Shown: positions 23,627 to 34,995 of the stretch, in pieces
How positions within the stretch are numbered: the first letter of the stretch is position 1
Layout: each line of letters opens with the position of its first letter
Assembly (NCBI GenBank): GCA_002205965.3
Contig: NADL03000533.1
Span: forward strand, 248,001-312,000
Direction of reading: 5' to 3'
Source of the DNA: Kappaphycus alvarezii
Taxonomy: Eukaryota; Rhodophyta; Florideophyceae; Gigartinales; Solieriaceae
Length of the DNA: 64,000 nt
The notes under the pieces: model-generated
Told to the model about the DNA's origin: nothing
Seen by the model: only the letters and a program-made list of their open reading frames with translations
Databases searched by the model: none
Translations under genes and position numbers: made by a program

Positions 23627-24480
23627 TCAATCGCAGCAAATTTGGTCCCAATAGACCTTTAGCGAAAACACTCATTTTCTCGATATGACAAGAGAGGGTA
23701 CAAAAAAAGTATTGTTAAACACGAAAAAGCAGTGCGCCAACGTGAAACCCAAGTATGAAATAGTGCAAACATTTAATTTAGTTATTGCCAAAATTATATG
23801 GTATTCAAAAATTGATATACTAATATTGCAAAGCGTACAGCCAAATTGTAAATATTCGAGTATTTCTGTAGAGACATTATATTTGGCATAGACGAGTACG
23901 ACTACAGTTGTACTCTGCGGTAAGCTGTAGTTGACTGGATAGGGAACTAAAATTAGGCAATACAGTAACGCAAATGGCCATTTTGAAAATAAACGATCAA
24001 TGTTAGGGTCGAAAGGCATACGTATGACCTTGAAACATGATTTTCGCTTAATTTAGAGAGGTGTACATGCTCCCGACAAAACGCATTAAAACTGCGGGGA
24101 AAAAGTATTGTTAACCCCTTCGAAAATTATAAAATTAAAAGTAAAACATAAAGAAAATAATCGGTCAATCATAAACCCTGTAAACAGAAACGCCATGCCA
24201 CCCAAATTTCTCATTGCAACAATTGCAACAAACATAAAATAAATTCTGACTATGAAAGATTTCAGTTACGCGGACTTAGGAGAAAATTCGGGATAGAAGC
24301 AGGAAATTGGAAGGAACACCATCAGTCTCAAGAGTTTTACGCCTTATGGCAGAAAAAAGAGCATAACAGCATGAGAGATTGCACCAACTGCTACAAGACT
24401 CAGAAGAGATAGATTACGAGTCGTATTGCCCTGTTATGGACGCCTTTGTAGAATCTGGAATATCTAGGGCAGTTATAGAA
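23627..24480. other. AT-rich intergenic DNA
   Basis: AT-rich. Open frames 24019-23672 (-) and 23685-23891 (+) overlap and look random. No element end seen. Confidence 0.5.
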
Positions 24481-24489
24481 ATGACTAAC

Positions 24490-25450
24490 TTTTCTCTTTT
24501 TGGTATTTGATGCTGTATGGCGAGTTATGGAACAACCGGTCCGTGCTCAGTTTGGAGGAGGAGGTCGAAAATCTTGATCAAAACTGAAGGATGTCATCTC
24601 CATAGTTATTTCAACGCTCAAGCATGGTAGAAACTGTCATTTCAATGTACGAATATTCACGATTAAAGGCTCCACATTTGAGGGCGTGGTGATTGGATTC
24701 GTCAATAAGAGTTGGTGGATTTTGTTCGAGAAAGCAGTACAGGAGTATGAAAAGGTATTTACAATGTCTCGATTGGTTAAAGAAGGAACTTAGTTCAAGA
24801 CTTACAAGTTTGCGCTTTATGCTACTGCTGTTTCTTTCCACAGCACTAATCGACCGAGTGGCAATCACGAAGAAGTAAAGAAATACTCCAGCAATAAGAA
24901 CAAGCTCTACGGCTTCAAGACTGAAGTTTATGTCCTTCCTAATGGCTTAGCTATTGGATGTTCCCCTCATCGTGCTTGCTAAGTCTCTGAAATTACAATC
25001 TTCAATGAAAATCTTGTATTCCATGGAAATGCAACCTCCAAGACGGATGAAGAGCTTCAAAAAATTCCAAAATGGGATTAGTTGCAGAAAAGAACCGCTA
25101 CTACTGGGGTATTTTTTAAGGAATACCAGGAAGCCTCGAGCGTAGCAATGGTTTTTCATCCAAAGAAGAAGCCTACTAATGATGCATTATCGTCTGAATA
25201 GATTCGGGTGAATAAGGAGATCAGTTCGGACCGTTTCATTGTCGAGAATTTCTTTGGGCGTTTATCTTCGCTGTGGGCTCTGATGGATAACGACTGGAGA
25301 TGGGATGACAAGTGGTATGACACTGATATTAGGGTTTTTTAGCTTTGACAAATTTGAATGCGGAATGGCATCCACAACGTGGTGAAGATGGTGAGATGGC
25401 TAGATTGTCTGGGGAAAATTGAGGAACGTAGGCTTGAAGAAAATAAAAAA
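24490..25450 (+). pseudogene. Second DDE_Tnp_4-type transposase, decayed
   Basis: A single frame from about 24770 to 25340 contains three stops (TAA near 24979, TAG near 25079 and 25198). It keeps the family pattern: RPSGNHEEVKKYSSNKNKLY, GFKTEVYVLPNGLAIGCSPH, FHPKKKPTNDALSSE, and SSDRFIVENFFGRLSSLW, where VEN-F-GRL contains the catalytic Glu. The middle D-K-G-Y segment is eroded (the region around KRTATTGVFF). This lineage differs from the Harbinger transposase at 3251. No partner gene or terminal repeats were identified. Confidence 0.75.
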
Positions 25451-27272
25451 ACAAAGACTGGCCCAGCAGCGCTATCGTGCGAAACGAAGGACAAGGGTGT
25501 CGGCGCAGCTAGGAAGTAGTGCTCGTATGGAGGACAGGGCTTCTGCAATGCTTTGCTCAATTGCTGAGTCATTCGTATTTCATTTGGTAAATTTGGTTTT
25601 ACTGTATCTACGGTAAAATAGTTTTATTTTGTTTTGTGCAAAAATTTCGTTCTTAGGTATATTCTTTCTCTTCTGTGTGTTTAATTCGGCCATTATTCAA
25701 AAAGCCTGTCATTTCTGTGGTTGTCTGGAAACCATGGGATATATCTGATATATCTTCCAAAAGTAAACCACCCAAACCTTTCCCCTCTCTGTAATTTCGG
25801 TCATCTCAGGTATCTACTCAGTATCTGAATTGGAGATCTAATGTGAGATTTTTTAATATTTGGTGTTGTACTGTATATTAAGCTGCATCGGACTACTATA
25901 TACTGTACATAATGCCGCAAAGCTGCACTGCACGAGCTGCCAGTGCAGTCAACCAGTGACACGAGTTTCGTAGTTGCCATAAAAATCTATTCCGAAATCG
26001 TTTGATACGAAAGTACGGTCAACTCGTCCATGCAAGACACTGCATGATGGCCTAGGGTCAAAACCAACCTGGTGCGGAGATTTTCAACTCGTCCGTGCAA
26101 GACACTGCATGATAATAATATTTTTTACTCATTGATGGCTTATGGTCAAAACCAAAACCAACATAATGTGGAGATGTCCAGCCTGATCTTGAATCTAATG
26201 ACAGCAGCGAAGAAGCCGTTGGTTCTGTGCTGCAATACGGTACACTCTAAAAATACTGGGCTAGTTTGATCTCTGCCTGGGAAATTAGATAATGGAGGAA
26301 ATGTTGGGTGACGAGTAGTACCTCTTAAATTTCCCTAAAAATTCGATAATTGAATGTGTGAAAGTCAAGTATACAGTAGCGCGTAGTTCATTATGGAGTG
26401 CAATTTATTGAGGTTTCAATTGGTCGCATTACCGTATTCCGGGCCCTAGTCCAATTTGAATTGTAGGTTCAAACTGGATCGTGTATTGTTTTACGTCTCG
26501 AATTACAAGCCTGTACTTTACTGTAAGTGGGATATTGAGTCCATATGTTCAACAGGCTACTGAATACTGCGCAGAGTACTGTACATTACTGTACTCTACA
26601 ACTGTACCGAAACTTTAGTGTACAGTGTTGTTGCAGTTTGTGAGTTTCCACATTGCAATTCGTTTCATTTCTTGAAAAAATGAGCTTTGAATATATTGAA
26701 AATTAGAGATGATGCGGATGCAAGTTGTCAGTTCAAAACTGGCGACGACAAGTACTGTAAAGTATGTGGTCATTTACCGGGTTACCGTTGTACACGAAAA
26801 AGTGTCTCCATTCTTCTGTCTGCAGCGAGTACAGCTTTTTGATTTTTTGAAAATATTGGTGGTGACGAAAATAATAAAAAGAGAAGTTAGCGTTTGGAAA
26901 CATATTAGCGGTGATTCGCTCCACAACCCTCTTGGGCTTTGACCAAACCGAGCACGGAAAATTCCCTGGAGGTAATTCACGGGTGACGTATTTTCGATCG
27001 ACGACCGGTGCTCATCCTCGAACTCGTCCCTGTTTGCTAATCCGCGTTTCGCAAGCACCCTCGAATACAGCGCCGTTCGCTGGCAAGCGCTTCGTCACAT
27101 TTACGCAATGAAATGCCCTGGCACATGATACTGCTTGCGATTCACGTTCACGAAAGACCACTGAACGTGTTTCAAAAATCCACACTTTCTAGATCCGTCT
27201 TCCTTTCCCTTACGCCTTGACTTCTCCTTCTCCTCTTTGTCTCCGCCTTCCACCCAAGAATACCCCTACGCA
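25451..27272. other. Intergenic DNA upstream of MED14
   Basis: Contains scattered TACTGTA-type palindromes (25870-25910, 26573-26632) and the duplication at 26021-26175. The last 100 bp before the MED14 start are pyrimidine-rich, as in a short 5' leader. No clear TATA box was identified. Confidence 0.5.
26021..26175 (+). repeat. Imperfect tandem duplication
   Basis: Unit 26021-26081 recurs at 26086-26175. Both begin AACTCGTCC(A/G)TGCAAGACAC and end GTG(C/T/A)GGAGAT. The second copy has about 25 extra bases (TAATAATATTTTTTACTC region) and a duplicated AAAACC. Confidence 0.85.
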
Positions 27273-30220
27273 ATGAACGACGTCCCCCTATCTCGTCTCA
27301 CTCATGACATTGTCCAGAATACCTACAAAGAGTTGCACGCACTGCTCGATTCCATGGGAGATCTGCCCCAAGAGGACCGTCCCGAGAAGCTAATGGATTT
27401 CGTACTGAAAGTCCGCCATCGCTTCGCCCGTCTTCTTGTCGCGCTTCGTTGGTTCATGTCCTACTCGGCCTTTCACAGCTCTGCAAAAGCATGCCGTCAA
27501 ATCGCCCTTACGCGTTGTCTTGCCTTCACCAACAGTGCAGACACCTTGTTTGCAATACCAAGTGTCGTCCGCGGGGCAGCAGCCCATCCATCCGCGGTGC
27601 AGGAGGCTGCAGAGGTTCTAGGTGCATCAGCGTTCTTCGGGCGAATCCCCCGCGTAATAGAGACTGCTATCGGACTCGACAAAAGCGCTAACATCAATGA
27701 TCTTGACTCCAGCGACTCCGAAGCCGGAAACGCTGATAACGATATAACTAACGAAGCAATTGAACGTTTGGGAAGCTCAACAAGGTATGTCGTCAGAAGT
27801 TCGCTACCAAAAGGCGTCGTCGTGATAAACGTGACAGCCCCCCCGAATGATGCTGCGGTACGTATTGGCGTGCCGGATGTATGGACAGCAGATCTCATTC
27901 TCGATCGTCTAAAAATTGATACCGCATTGCTCATTCTATTGCGCTTCACCTTCCACGTAGGTCCTCATCCTGATGCTGTTGGCCCCACGCAAAAGTCTAG
28001 GGAATCATCAAACCAACCGATAATGTTGCCTAGGGAGCAGAGCGAACCCCTTCGCCAAATGATTGAGGGTCGAATGTGCTTGGTCACTAACCGTTGTGAT
28101 CAAGAAGGCGACAAAGAAAATCGGATTAAGAATGCCATGCTTAGCTTATCAAAGGCAATGAGCTTTGAGTGTGCAGGGCGAATGGCGATGTACTACGTTC
28201 GTGCGCAAGCAGCAGCACTGTTACATGACCGTTCGTGGAGGGCGACAAAGATGTCGCTATCGGGTGTTGGTTCGGAGGCAGCTGACCATATCCCTGTCCA
28301 AATTCGTTACTGGCCAATGTCGTACATGCAAGCAACTTTGTGCATTTCATTGGCAAAGGAAAAGGAGTTGCACGAGTCGGAAACAAATGTGCTTAACGTT
28401 GCGCATGACCCTGAGCTCCCGGATAGAGGCGCATCTGTTGAGGTATGTTTACAAAGCGTTGACATCGAATCTGTGCTTCTAAGGGCTTGCCGAATTCGTG
28501 CAGATGCTGAGCTTTGCAGCTTGCAACGCTTTTGCGAATCCCAGTTTCCGGAGATTTCTGCGAAAATTGTCTGCCCTGGTAAGTCATCGTCAATTCTCAT
28601 TCTTAGCTTCGACGGTGAGACGCACGGATTGGGCATCGGGCTGTCATACAGGAGTGGCGGCTACTTTGTCAGGAGCTATGGGGCTGTTTCTTTAGCCCTG
28701 TCAAGAGCAGATTCGTTTGCGGAGGAACTCCAACTCGACCTTTGGCATGGGATGAGATACTTCACGATGGGCTTGGACGCTGTTCAGAGTGTCCTCTCAA
28801 ATCTGATTAAGAAAACTGCACGCGTTCTGTCCATTTATGTTGCTGTGCAAAGCTGCTACGGGATCGATGCCGGTGTTATTCCATATTGGCCCCTGGTCCG
28901 TCATTCGTTGAAAAACCAGAGACAACCAACGCTGGGAAGAAGAAAATCAAGCCGCCGCTCGTGAATGTTGACAGGAGTGGACCACGAAGATTCATGACAC
29001 TTTCATCTACTGCGAACGTCCACGACGAGGTTCACTGCCGTCACGGGATATCTCAGTTCGAGAAAGTGAGAAGCTTACCAATGCAAGTTTCAAGTTCATC
29101 TGACGGTCTAGGGTTTATTGAGGGAAGACGCCCGGAAGGAATAGCATCCCATGTGGGCAAGGAACAACGTCGAAGCACTGCAGTCTTGATGACAGAATGG
29201 GCCGAAATGCGGCATGCAGCCGATCTGCGTATCAAGCGCGATACTATTCTGCGACTTCTTGAAAGCAGCAAACTGGCATACGCAAAAGAGAGCGATTTCG
29301 CGTTGAAGTCCACGGACTGCTCACTGCTTAACGTCAAGACATTACCCATGGAAATTGAGAAAGGCGTGTTGCTGTTGCTCGGCAACGGAGGGTGGAAGGT
29401 TCAATTAACTCTTACTAATAACATTTTTGACTGCGAGGACCGTGTTGGTCACGTCGTAACTTACTTCCCCGAAACACGCTTGTTATCCTTTTCGTACCCA
29501 GCTGTCTCTACCGCCAATGTTGTGTCGTTCGGATGGGACCTGAGGAGAACAAGAACAGCAGCGGCACTTATCCAGGGTATTTCAAGCACATCAAAGCACT
29601 ACTCCATCTTGCGAAAGACCCCACTGTATGTTGAGCTGGATCTAAAGCCTTACAGCCTGCGGATGACAGTGGGTCTCGGGAAAAAGGAAATTGAAATCGA
29701 AGTACATCCCGCCATACCTCTTCTAAGGGATCAGCTCGTTCCCTTAATGGAAGAATTGCTGCAAGCTTCCGGGAGAAAAATGGGGGTCGTGCTCAATGGG
29801 CTTCTCGAATTAGCGATTCCATTTGCGTCGGCACTGGTTAGATCTGTGCCCAGTGATCCCCGTTTTAAGCTCCGGTTTTCAACGGCACTGCACATTCGTG
29901 TTTCATTTTCTCGCAATCCAGGTAATCCAGGAGAAAGAACATTTGGTGTAGACGTCGATGCGCGTGGGGGTCGTGAAAACGTTTTGGTCATCGATATATC
30001 AAGGCTTGCCAAGATTCGGGGAGGTAGAAAATCGTTGTCAAGTCATTACAGTGACATACCATTTTGGGATTCGCTTCTCCGAGAGGTTACGGAGAAGAAA
30101 TATGGTACAGGCGAATACGACGGCTCAGCGTTGAACATAAATATATCCCTGCTGGCTAACATACTGAAAGCCGTGTTCCGCAGCTTCATACCGCCGGGTT
30201 CAGGGTCCTCAAGCAAGTAA
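27273..30220 (+). CDS. MED14: Mediator complex subunit 14 (one frame change)
   Basis: MED14 (Rgr1/TRAP170) is the backbone subunit joining the head, middle and tail of Mediator, which links activators to RNA polymerase II in the nucleus. The start is the ATG at 27273, in a pyrimidine-rich context. Residues 1-110 match the conserved MED14 N-terminus: PLSRLTHDIVQNTYKELHAL, then VLKVRHRFARLLVALRW, and FAIPSVVRGA leading into VQEAAEVL. Around residue 435, SSILILSFDGET and GLSYRSGGYF fit the mid-protein beta-rich repeat. The first frame stops at 28962-28964. A second frame, open from 28811, continues to TAA 30218-30220, giving about 1000 residues in total. The -1 change could be a short intron, for example GT 28873 to AG 28919 (47 nt), or a mutation or assembly indel. 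The identity rests mainly on the N-terminus; the C-terminal part is assigned by continuity. It is the only recognisable host gene here. Confidence 0.8.
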
Positions 30221-32094
30221 ACTGCGTTTCTAATAATAGTCCATCGCCGTTCAAGACCCCGATAACAGCGGCGTTTGATTGCCAAGAAACGAGAAGAAAA
30301 GTAACGGGCAGTGTTCTGCTAGTTCGAATGAAGTGCGCCTCTCACGACGCCTTTGTGTATCGTTTTGGTAAAAACTTGGGCTACTTTCGCAACTCTCAGG
30401 TGAGCACCAGAAATTGAAATCTAGACATGTCTGTAGAATCTGCCTTGGAGTCGACTTTGAATTTCAGGATGACTGTAAACTCACCACCGGACGAAAACGC
30501 TCCCAAGGGGCTCCATGGAATGTGGAGCCAGTGAGAATTTGTAGAGCGTTGGATTGCGCAAGACTTTCTCGCGGGTGCGTTGTCTGGAACTTCCTTACAG
30601 CCAATATTGCCACTTTCTATTTTAGATTTTCCAGATGGCAAACATCGGCTTCCTTGGTCTGAACATGGGCACTTTAAAGGAAGTATGTATGCTGACGCGG
30701 CCGTTATCTCTAACGCGAAGAATGGCTTGATAGAGTGAATGTCAGCGCAGACAGGAAGGCCTAAACGGGGCTCAAACGAGGGGTTTAGCTTCAATTGAAG
30801 TGTATAGACGATATTAGTTCTTCCGTGCATTCAGCGATTCATGTAGTAGTCAATTTGCATGGGTCATTTTCCATCCGTACACTAACTGCAGAACCCCTTT
30901 CAAAATTAGGGGGGCAGATGAGGGCGGATGGAGGAGGACGACCTCACTGGTCACTACGGGTGGTGAGACATCTTGGGGCGGATAAATGCAGGGACACATG
31001 GCTGCGGCCGCCGTTGACTAAATTACAGAGCTGATGTTTTGGCAAATGTGGGCGAGATGGCAGCCGGGGCGCAGCCGGGGCGCAACGACGGGTGCAAGGC
31101 ATATTCTGTCAAAACAATAGTAGAGCGTGAGTACGGGGCAACGAGACTGTCGAAAGCGCGGGGATCAGACTTCTAGCCTACCGCAGGTTTTTCAGCAAGT
31201 CTGGAGCGGTGAGGAAATGCTAATGTTGACGGTCATGGGATGCGCGACTTGGCATTATCTAGTTTAACTGTAGGCCGCTAAGCATAGGACGCGCGATAGA
31301 TGACGGTAGAGTTGTATATCTTGCGAGTGGTAGCATCCCAGGAGCTTGGGAGGGAGGGAAGCGCGCCTGGGGGAGTTACCGTTGGCTCAACTAGGAATAA
31401 AGCGGCGCGGACGGCAGAGAGGGTGATAAGAAAGGGAGCTTCGTGTGGTGTGCTTACTCCAATAGCTTGATTGGACTTTCGGGGTTGCTAATCTCGCTGA
31501 CAGCGACAAGCTCCGGTCTTCCTCACAGACATGGGGGGACGCCTTATGCCTGCCCAGAGAATCCGATCTCGTATTTCTGGTTACACCTTGGATGCCTCCA
31601 AAATGCTTTCGCTAGCATCCATACAGGAGCACTCCCAGCTCCTGATGTTCCGGACTCCGCGCTCCAATCGTCTCGAGAAGCTATAGCTGAGAAAAAACTT
31701 TCGTGTGCAAATCGCCTAGCCGCTGGACCATATGTTGATGCCGCCATCTGGCCGATTTCGTGCGACGTACCGTAATGGCGATGGCTTTCAATCATTCCAG
31801 ATATAATGCTAGTGGGCAATTTGAGGGACGAAGATGGGATTTGCCATCAATCCACGAGAGGGGAGATTGCATGGGTTACGGCAAGTGTCCCAAGCGGGGA
31901 AGAGGCAGGGAGTAACTTTATGGCATCCGTAATACGGGTGTCCGCTGCAGGATCCGACTGTATTGCTAGCTAAGAGCTAACCAGGAACATCTTGTCCCAG
32001 GACTTGATAATCATTCAGTAAAGTACAGTACAGTACTGTACTGTACAGTATGTCAATTCGTTGAAGACTAACGCAGCATCATCCTTGTACGTAG
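30221..32094. other. Intergenic DNA downstream of MED14
   Basis: GC-moderate. Open frames such as 30396-30830 (-) and 31443-31775 (+) with its antisense shadow have no recognisable motif. An 11-bp GC-rich unit (GCAGCCGGGGC) is tandemly repeated near 31060. No terminator signal could be assigned. Confidence 0.4.
32023..32050. repeat. Perfect GTAC-type palindrome
   Basis: A perfect 22-bp palindrome made of two TACAG units facing two CTGTA units, with one further CAGTA after it. It lies about 45 bp before RT-A. Confidence 0.9.
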
Positions 32095-32960
32095 ATGAAT
32101 TACTTATTACCGAGAATCCGCCGTCAAGCATATCTGGAAACGCTATCAGGAGCCTTCCCCACCTCACACCCCGCCGTGGTCAACCGAACTTCCAACGAGA
32201 TGTGGACAGTGATGCTACGCCGTCACCTGGGAAATCGCGCGTGTTGGGGCACCGCACCGCTGCGGTGCGGAGAGTGCAACAGGCTCCTTGGGCCTGTTGC
32301 ACTCTGGGCAGATTTCTTAGGAGACCATGTAGCATATCTTTGTTACGAAGGTCTCGGGTGGACCAATCGGCACACAGCAGTGGTGAAAGTGTTTGGGCGA
32401 GAGTTGTTCAAGGCAGCAGGAATTGACGTCCAATATGAGGTGAAGTACCTACTTCCCGGACTAAAAGCGCAACCTGCGGATATTCTGGTGCACCCGCAGT
32501 CTGATGCAATGAACACCCCGCCCCCTCTTCCAGTGGCCCACGACATCACCGTGTCCTAGATATTCCAGGAGAGCTGTATGTCAATGGGAGCACGGGAAGC
32601 ACAAGCCGTTGCCATTGCAGCAGAAAAGCGGAAGAAAAGGGACCTAGCAACGAAAATGGCTGCTATTCCTGGCGAGCTTCTGCCGGGACGATCGAGGCCA
32701 CGATGGAATTTTCTACCGCTAGCTTTTGACTCGTTAGGATAACCTTCTGTGACATCATCCAATTTCATAGAGACATACGCAGCAGCAGTCGCGTCCCGCA
32801 GCGGATGCTCTACGGGAGGAGTGAAGACTCGCTTGTATCACAAGATTAGCTTCGTTATTTGGTCCACATGTGCGATCCACATGTGCGGAGATGGTAATAT
32901 GTCGTGCCCCGCAACACGCTGAAGACGCAAAACGCAGTCACCTGATTCAAAATCAAGTCT
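32095..32960 (+). pseudogene. RT-A: C-terminal part of a non-LTR retroelement protein
   Basis: 5'-truncated copy of the element seen more fully as RT-B and RT-C. The frame 32095-32559 starts inside RRQAYLET and carries a putative zinc-binding CGEC...GDHVAYLC segment. TNRHTAVVKVFGREL follows, and then QPADILVHP and VAHDITVS. This resembles the CCHC plus restriction-like endonuclease end of R2-type retroelement proteins (R-H-N, P-D, D-x-T motifs). A basic tail continues to about 32960 in other frames (AEKRKKRDLATKMAA). Two hairpin-forming palindromes disrupt the zinc segment. It shares the tail with RT-B and RT-C. Confidence 0.65.
32252..32304 (+). repeat. Two adjacent perfect inverted repeats
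   Basis: CCGCACCGC/GCGGTGCGG (32252-32270, 1-nt loop) is followed by GAGTGCAACAGGC/GCCTGTTGCACTC (32272-32304, 7-nt loop). The sister copies RT-B and RT-C lack both perfect palindromes, so they arose in this copy. Confidence 0.9.
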
Positions 32961-33019
32961 GTAGTGAGTTCGCAGTGCAGCATAGTAAACTGTACAGTAC
33001 AGTACCACATATTTCAAAT

Positions 33020-34995
33020 TCTATTATACCCGAAGCCCGGAGCTGGTCGTCAGCAAAGGTGAAGATGAGGACTACGCGCTCCTTTCAGTGGATGCGCATA
33101 ATGCGTTCAACCGCTTCTCGAGACAGAAAATGATCGACCTCCTGCCAAACAAAGTGCCATTGTTACGTCGTTATGCGGCTTTCTGAACATAGTGTATGCT
33201 CGTCAAATACCGTCGCTAATCTTGCCTGCGACACCCACACAAGACATCCACAGCCAAGAAGGGATGCAGCAAGGGGACCCAGCAAGCATGTTGATGTTCT
33301 CCATTGTCATACACCCACTAGCAAGAGAAATTTCTGATCACACCCAACTCCATGTACACAGATGGTATGCGGATGACTGCACCCTTATAGGCAATCTCAC
33401 TGAGCTCGACAAGGCAGGGACCTGATCATGGCCTGTATTTAAACCCGGCGAAGACATGCCTATTCTGGCCGCACCACCCTGCCACTGTGCCACACCTGCT
33501 GTAGCACTTCCCAAATGACAACTTTTCAAACCACGGCATTGACCTCCTCGGCGCCCCGATCGGTTCGCCTCAGTTCATGGAGAACTTTCTCAATGACAAA
33601 ATTGCAGCATGCAAAAACACGTTGTCGCTGATCGACGGGTTTGGGGATGCTCGCATCCGGTTCCACCTTCACCGTGTTTGTGCCTCGGCATGCAAGCTAC
33701 AGCATGTGATGAAGCTAACACCGCCGAGGGCAACAAGCATCCTTGCAATGAGATTAGACCAAGAACAGATGGAACATTACTCGCGGTCAAACAACGTGCC
33801 TATGAAAAGTGCGGTCGGCCAGCAAGTGGCTCTTCGTTGCGCCTCGGAGGCCACGGATTCACCCCCGTGGCAACGCGAAATTCAGCGTCGTATGCGGCCA
33901 GCATCATCGACTCCGAACAAGTGAGATGCGACGATGATACTGGCGTAGCCCAGCACCGTGCACAAAGCTATGCACACGCTGATAGCCACCTTCTCGAGTT
34001 TGTCCGACGACTCCGCCCAAGCTTCTCTGATGGACATGGTGGTCTCCCAGAAACACTGACAGCGGTCAGTCTTGCAAACAAGCCCGATAATACGCACAGC
34101 ATTTTGTATCGAGCCAGGTGCAAGTCGGCAGCAAAGGTATTCTGGAAAGAGGACGAATGGGAGAGGTTTCCAAGCACCGCGCTGCATTCGGAAGTTGATA
34201 TTCGGCGAAGGATCCGCCGCCAGGCGTACTTAGAGACGCCTGCTGCAGCCTTTGTAACCCCACATCCGTCTGCGGTCAGCCGAACCTATAATAATGTGTG
34301 GAAATTGATGCTACGCCACCACCTGGGAGTTCACGTGTTCGACGATACTGTGCCGCTGCAGTGGGCAGAGTGCAACAGGCCCGTGGACAACCGAGGTGAC
34401 CATGCAGCGGATCTCTGCAAAAACGGCCTGGGATGGACAAACCGGCAAAATGCCGTAGTGAAGGTATTTGGCCGACAAGTGTTCAAATGAGCAGGAGTAG
34501 GTGTCCAACATGAGGTGAATACTTATTTCCACGACTGAATGCACTGCCTGCCGACATCCTATTGCACCCGACGTCGGACGCGATCAACACCTTGCCGCCC
34601 CTCCCGGTGGCGTACGATGTCACAGTAACATCGCCATTCCAAGACGGGTTCACCTCCATTGGAGCGCGCGAGGCGCGCGCCGTTGTCAATACAGCGGAAA
34701 GACGGAAAAATAGGGAGCTCCAGCAAGTGTAACCGCCATCCCCGGTGAAGCCCTCCCAGGGCAATCAAAGCTGGGATGAAAGTTTGCGCCGCTAGCCTTG
34801 GACTCGCTTGGATCGCCGGCGGCGACCACGTCGAAGGTAATCGACGAATACTCGGTCGTTGTTGCAAGCCGCATCGGATTTTCGACGGGAGGAATGAAGA
34901 AACGGCTTCACCATAGCTTAATTTTGCGATGTGGTCCGCATGTGCCTCGTGTATTATGTCGCACGGCACGACACGCAGTGTTTAGCCACCCTATT
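33020..34995 (+). pseudogene. RT-B: non-LTR retroelement with RT core and endonuclease-like C-terminus
   Basis: The reverse transcriptase core is readable. LLSVDAHNAFNRFSR (about 33083) holds the first catalytic Asp. EGMQQGDPASMLMFSIV and HRWYADDCTLIG (33192-33425) supply the template-grip and YADD catalytic motifs. A second part (33577-33924) has DGFGDARIRFHLHRVCASAC, typical after the RT thumb in this lineage, then GGHGFTPVATRNSASYAAS. The C-terminal part to 34490 has RRQAYLET, AECNRPVDNRGDHAADLC and TNRQNAVVKVFGRQVF, followed by a basic tail to about 34990. Several stops and frameshifts make it dead. The 5' end is missing and lies just after a GTAC palindrome near 32990. Confidence 0.75.

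Noticed and set aside
27390..27949. Open frames antisense to MED14
   Set aside because: They are shadows of a GC-balanced coding region, with no motif of their own.
28579..28606. GTAAGT...TTCTTAG resembling a perfect tiny intron in MED14
   Set aside because: It is only 28 nt long, its removal would shift into the wrong frame, and the encoded residues (SSSILILSF) fit the conserved MED14 segment.
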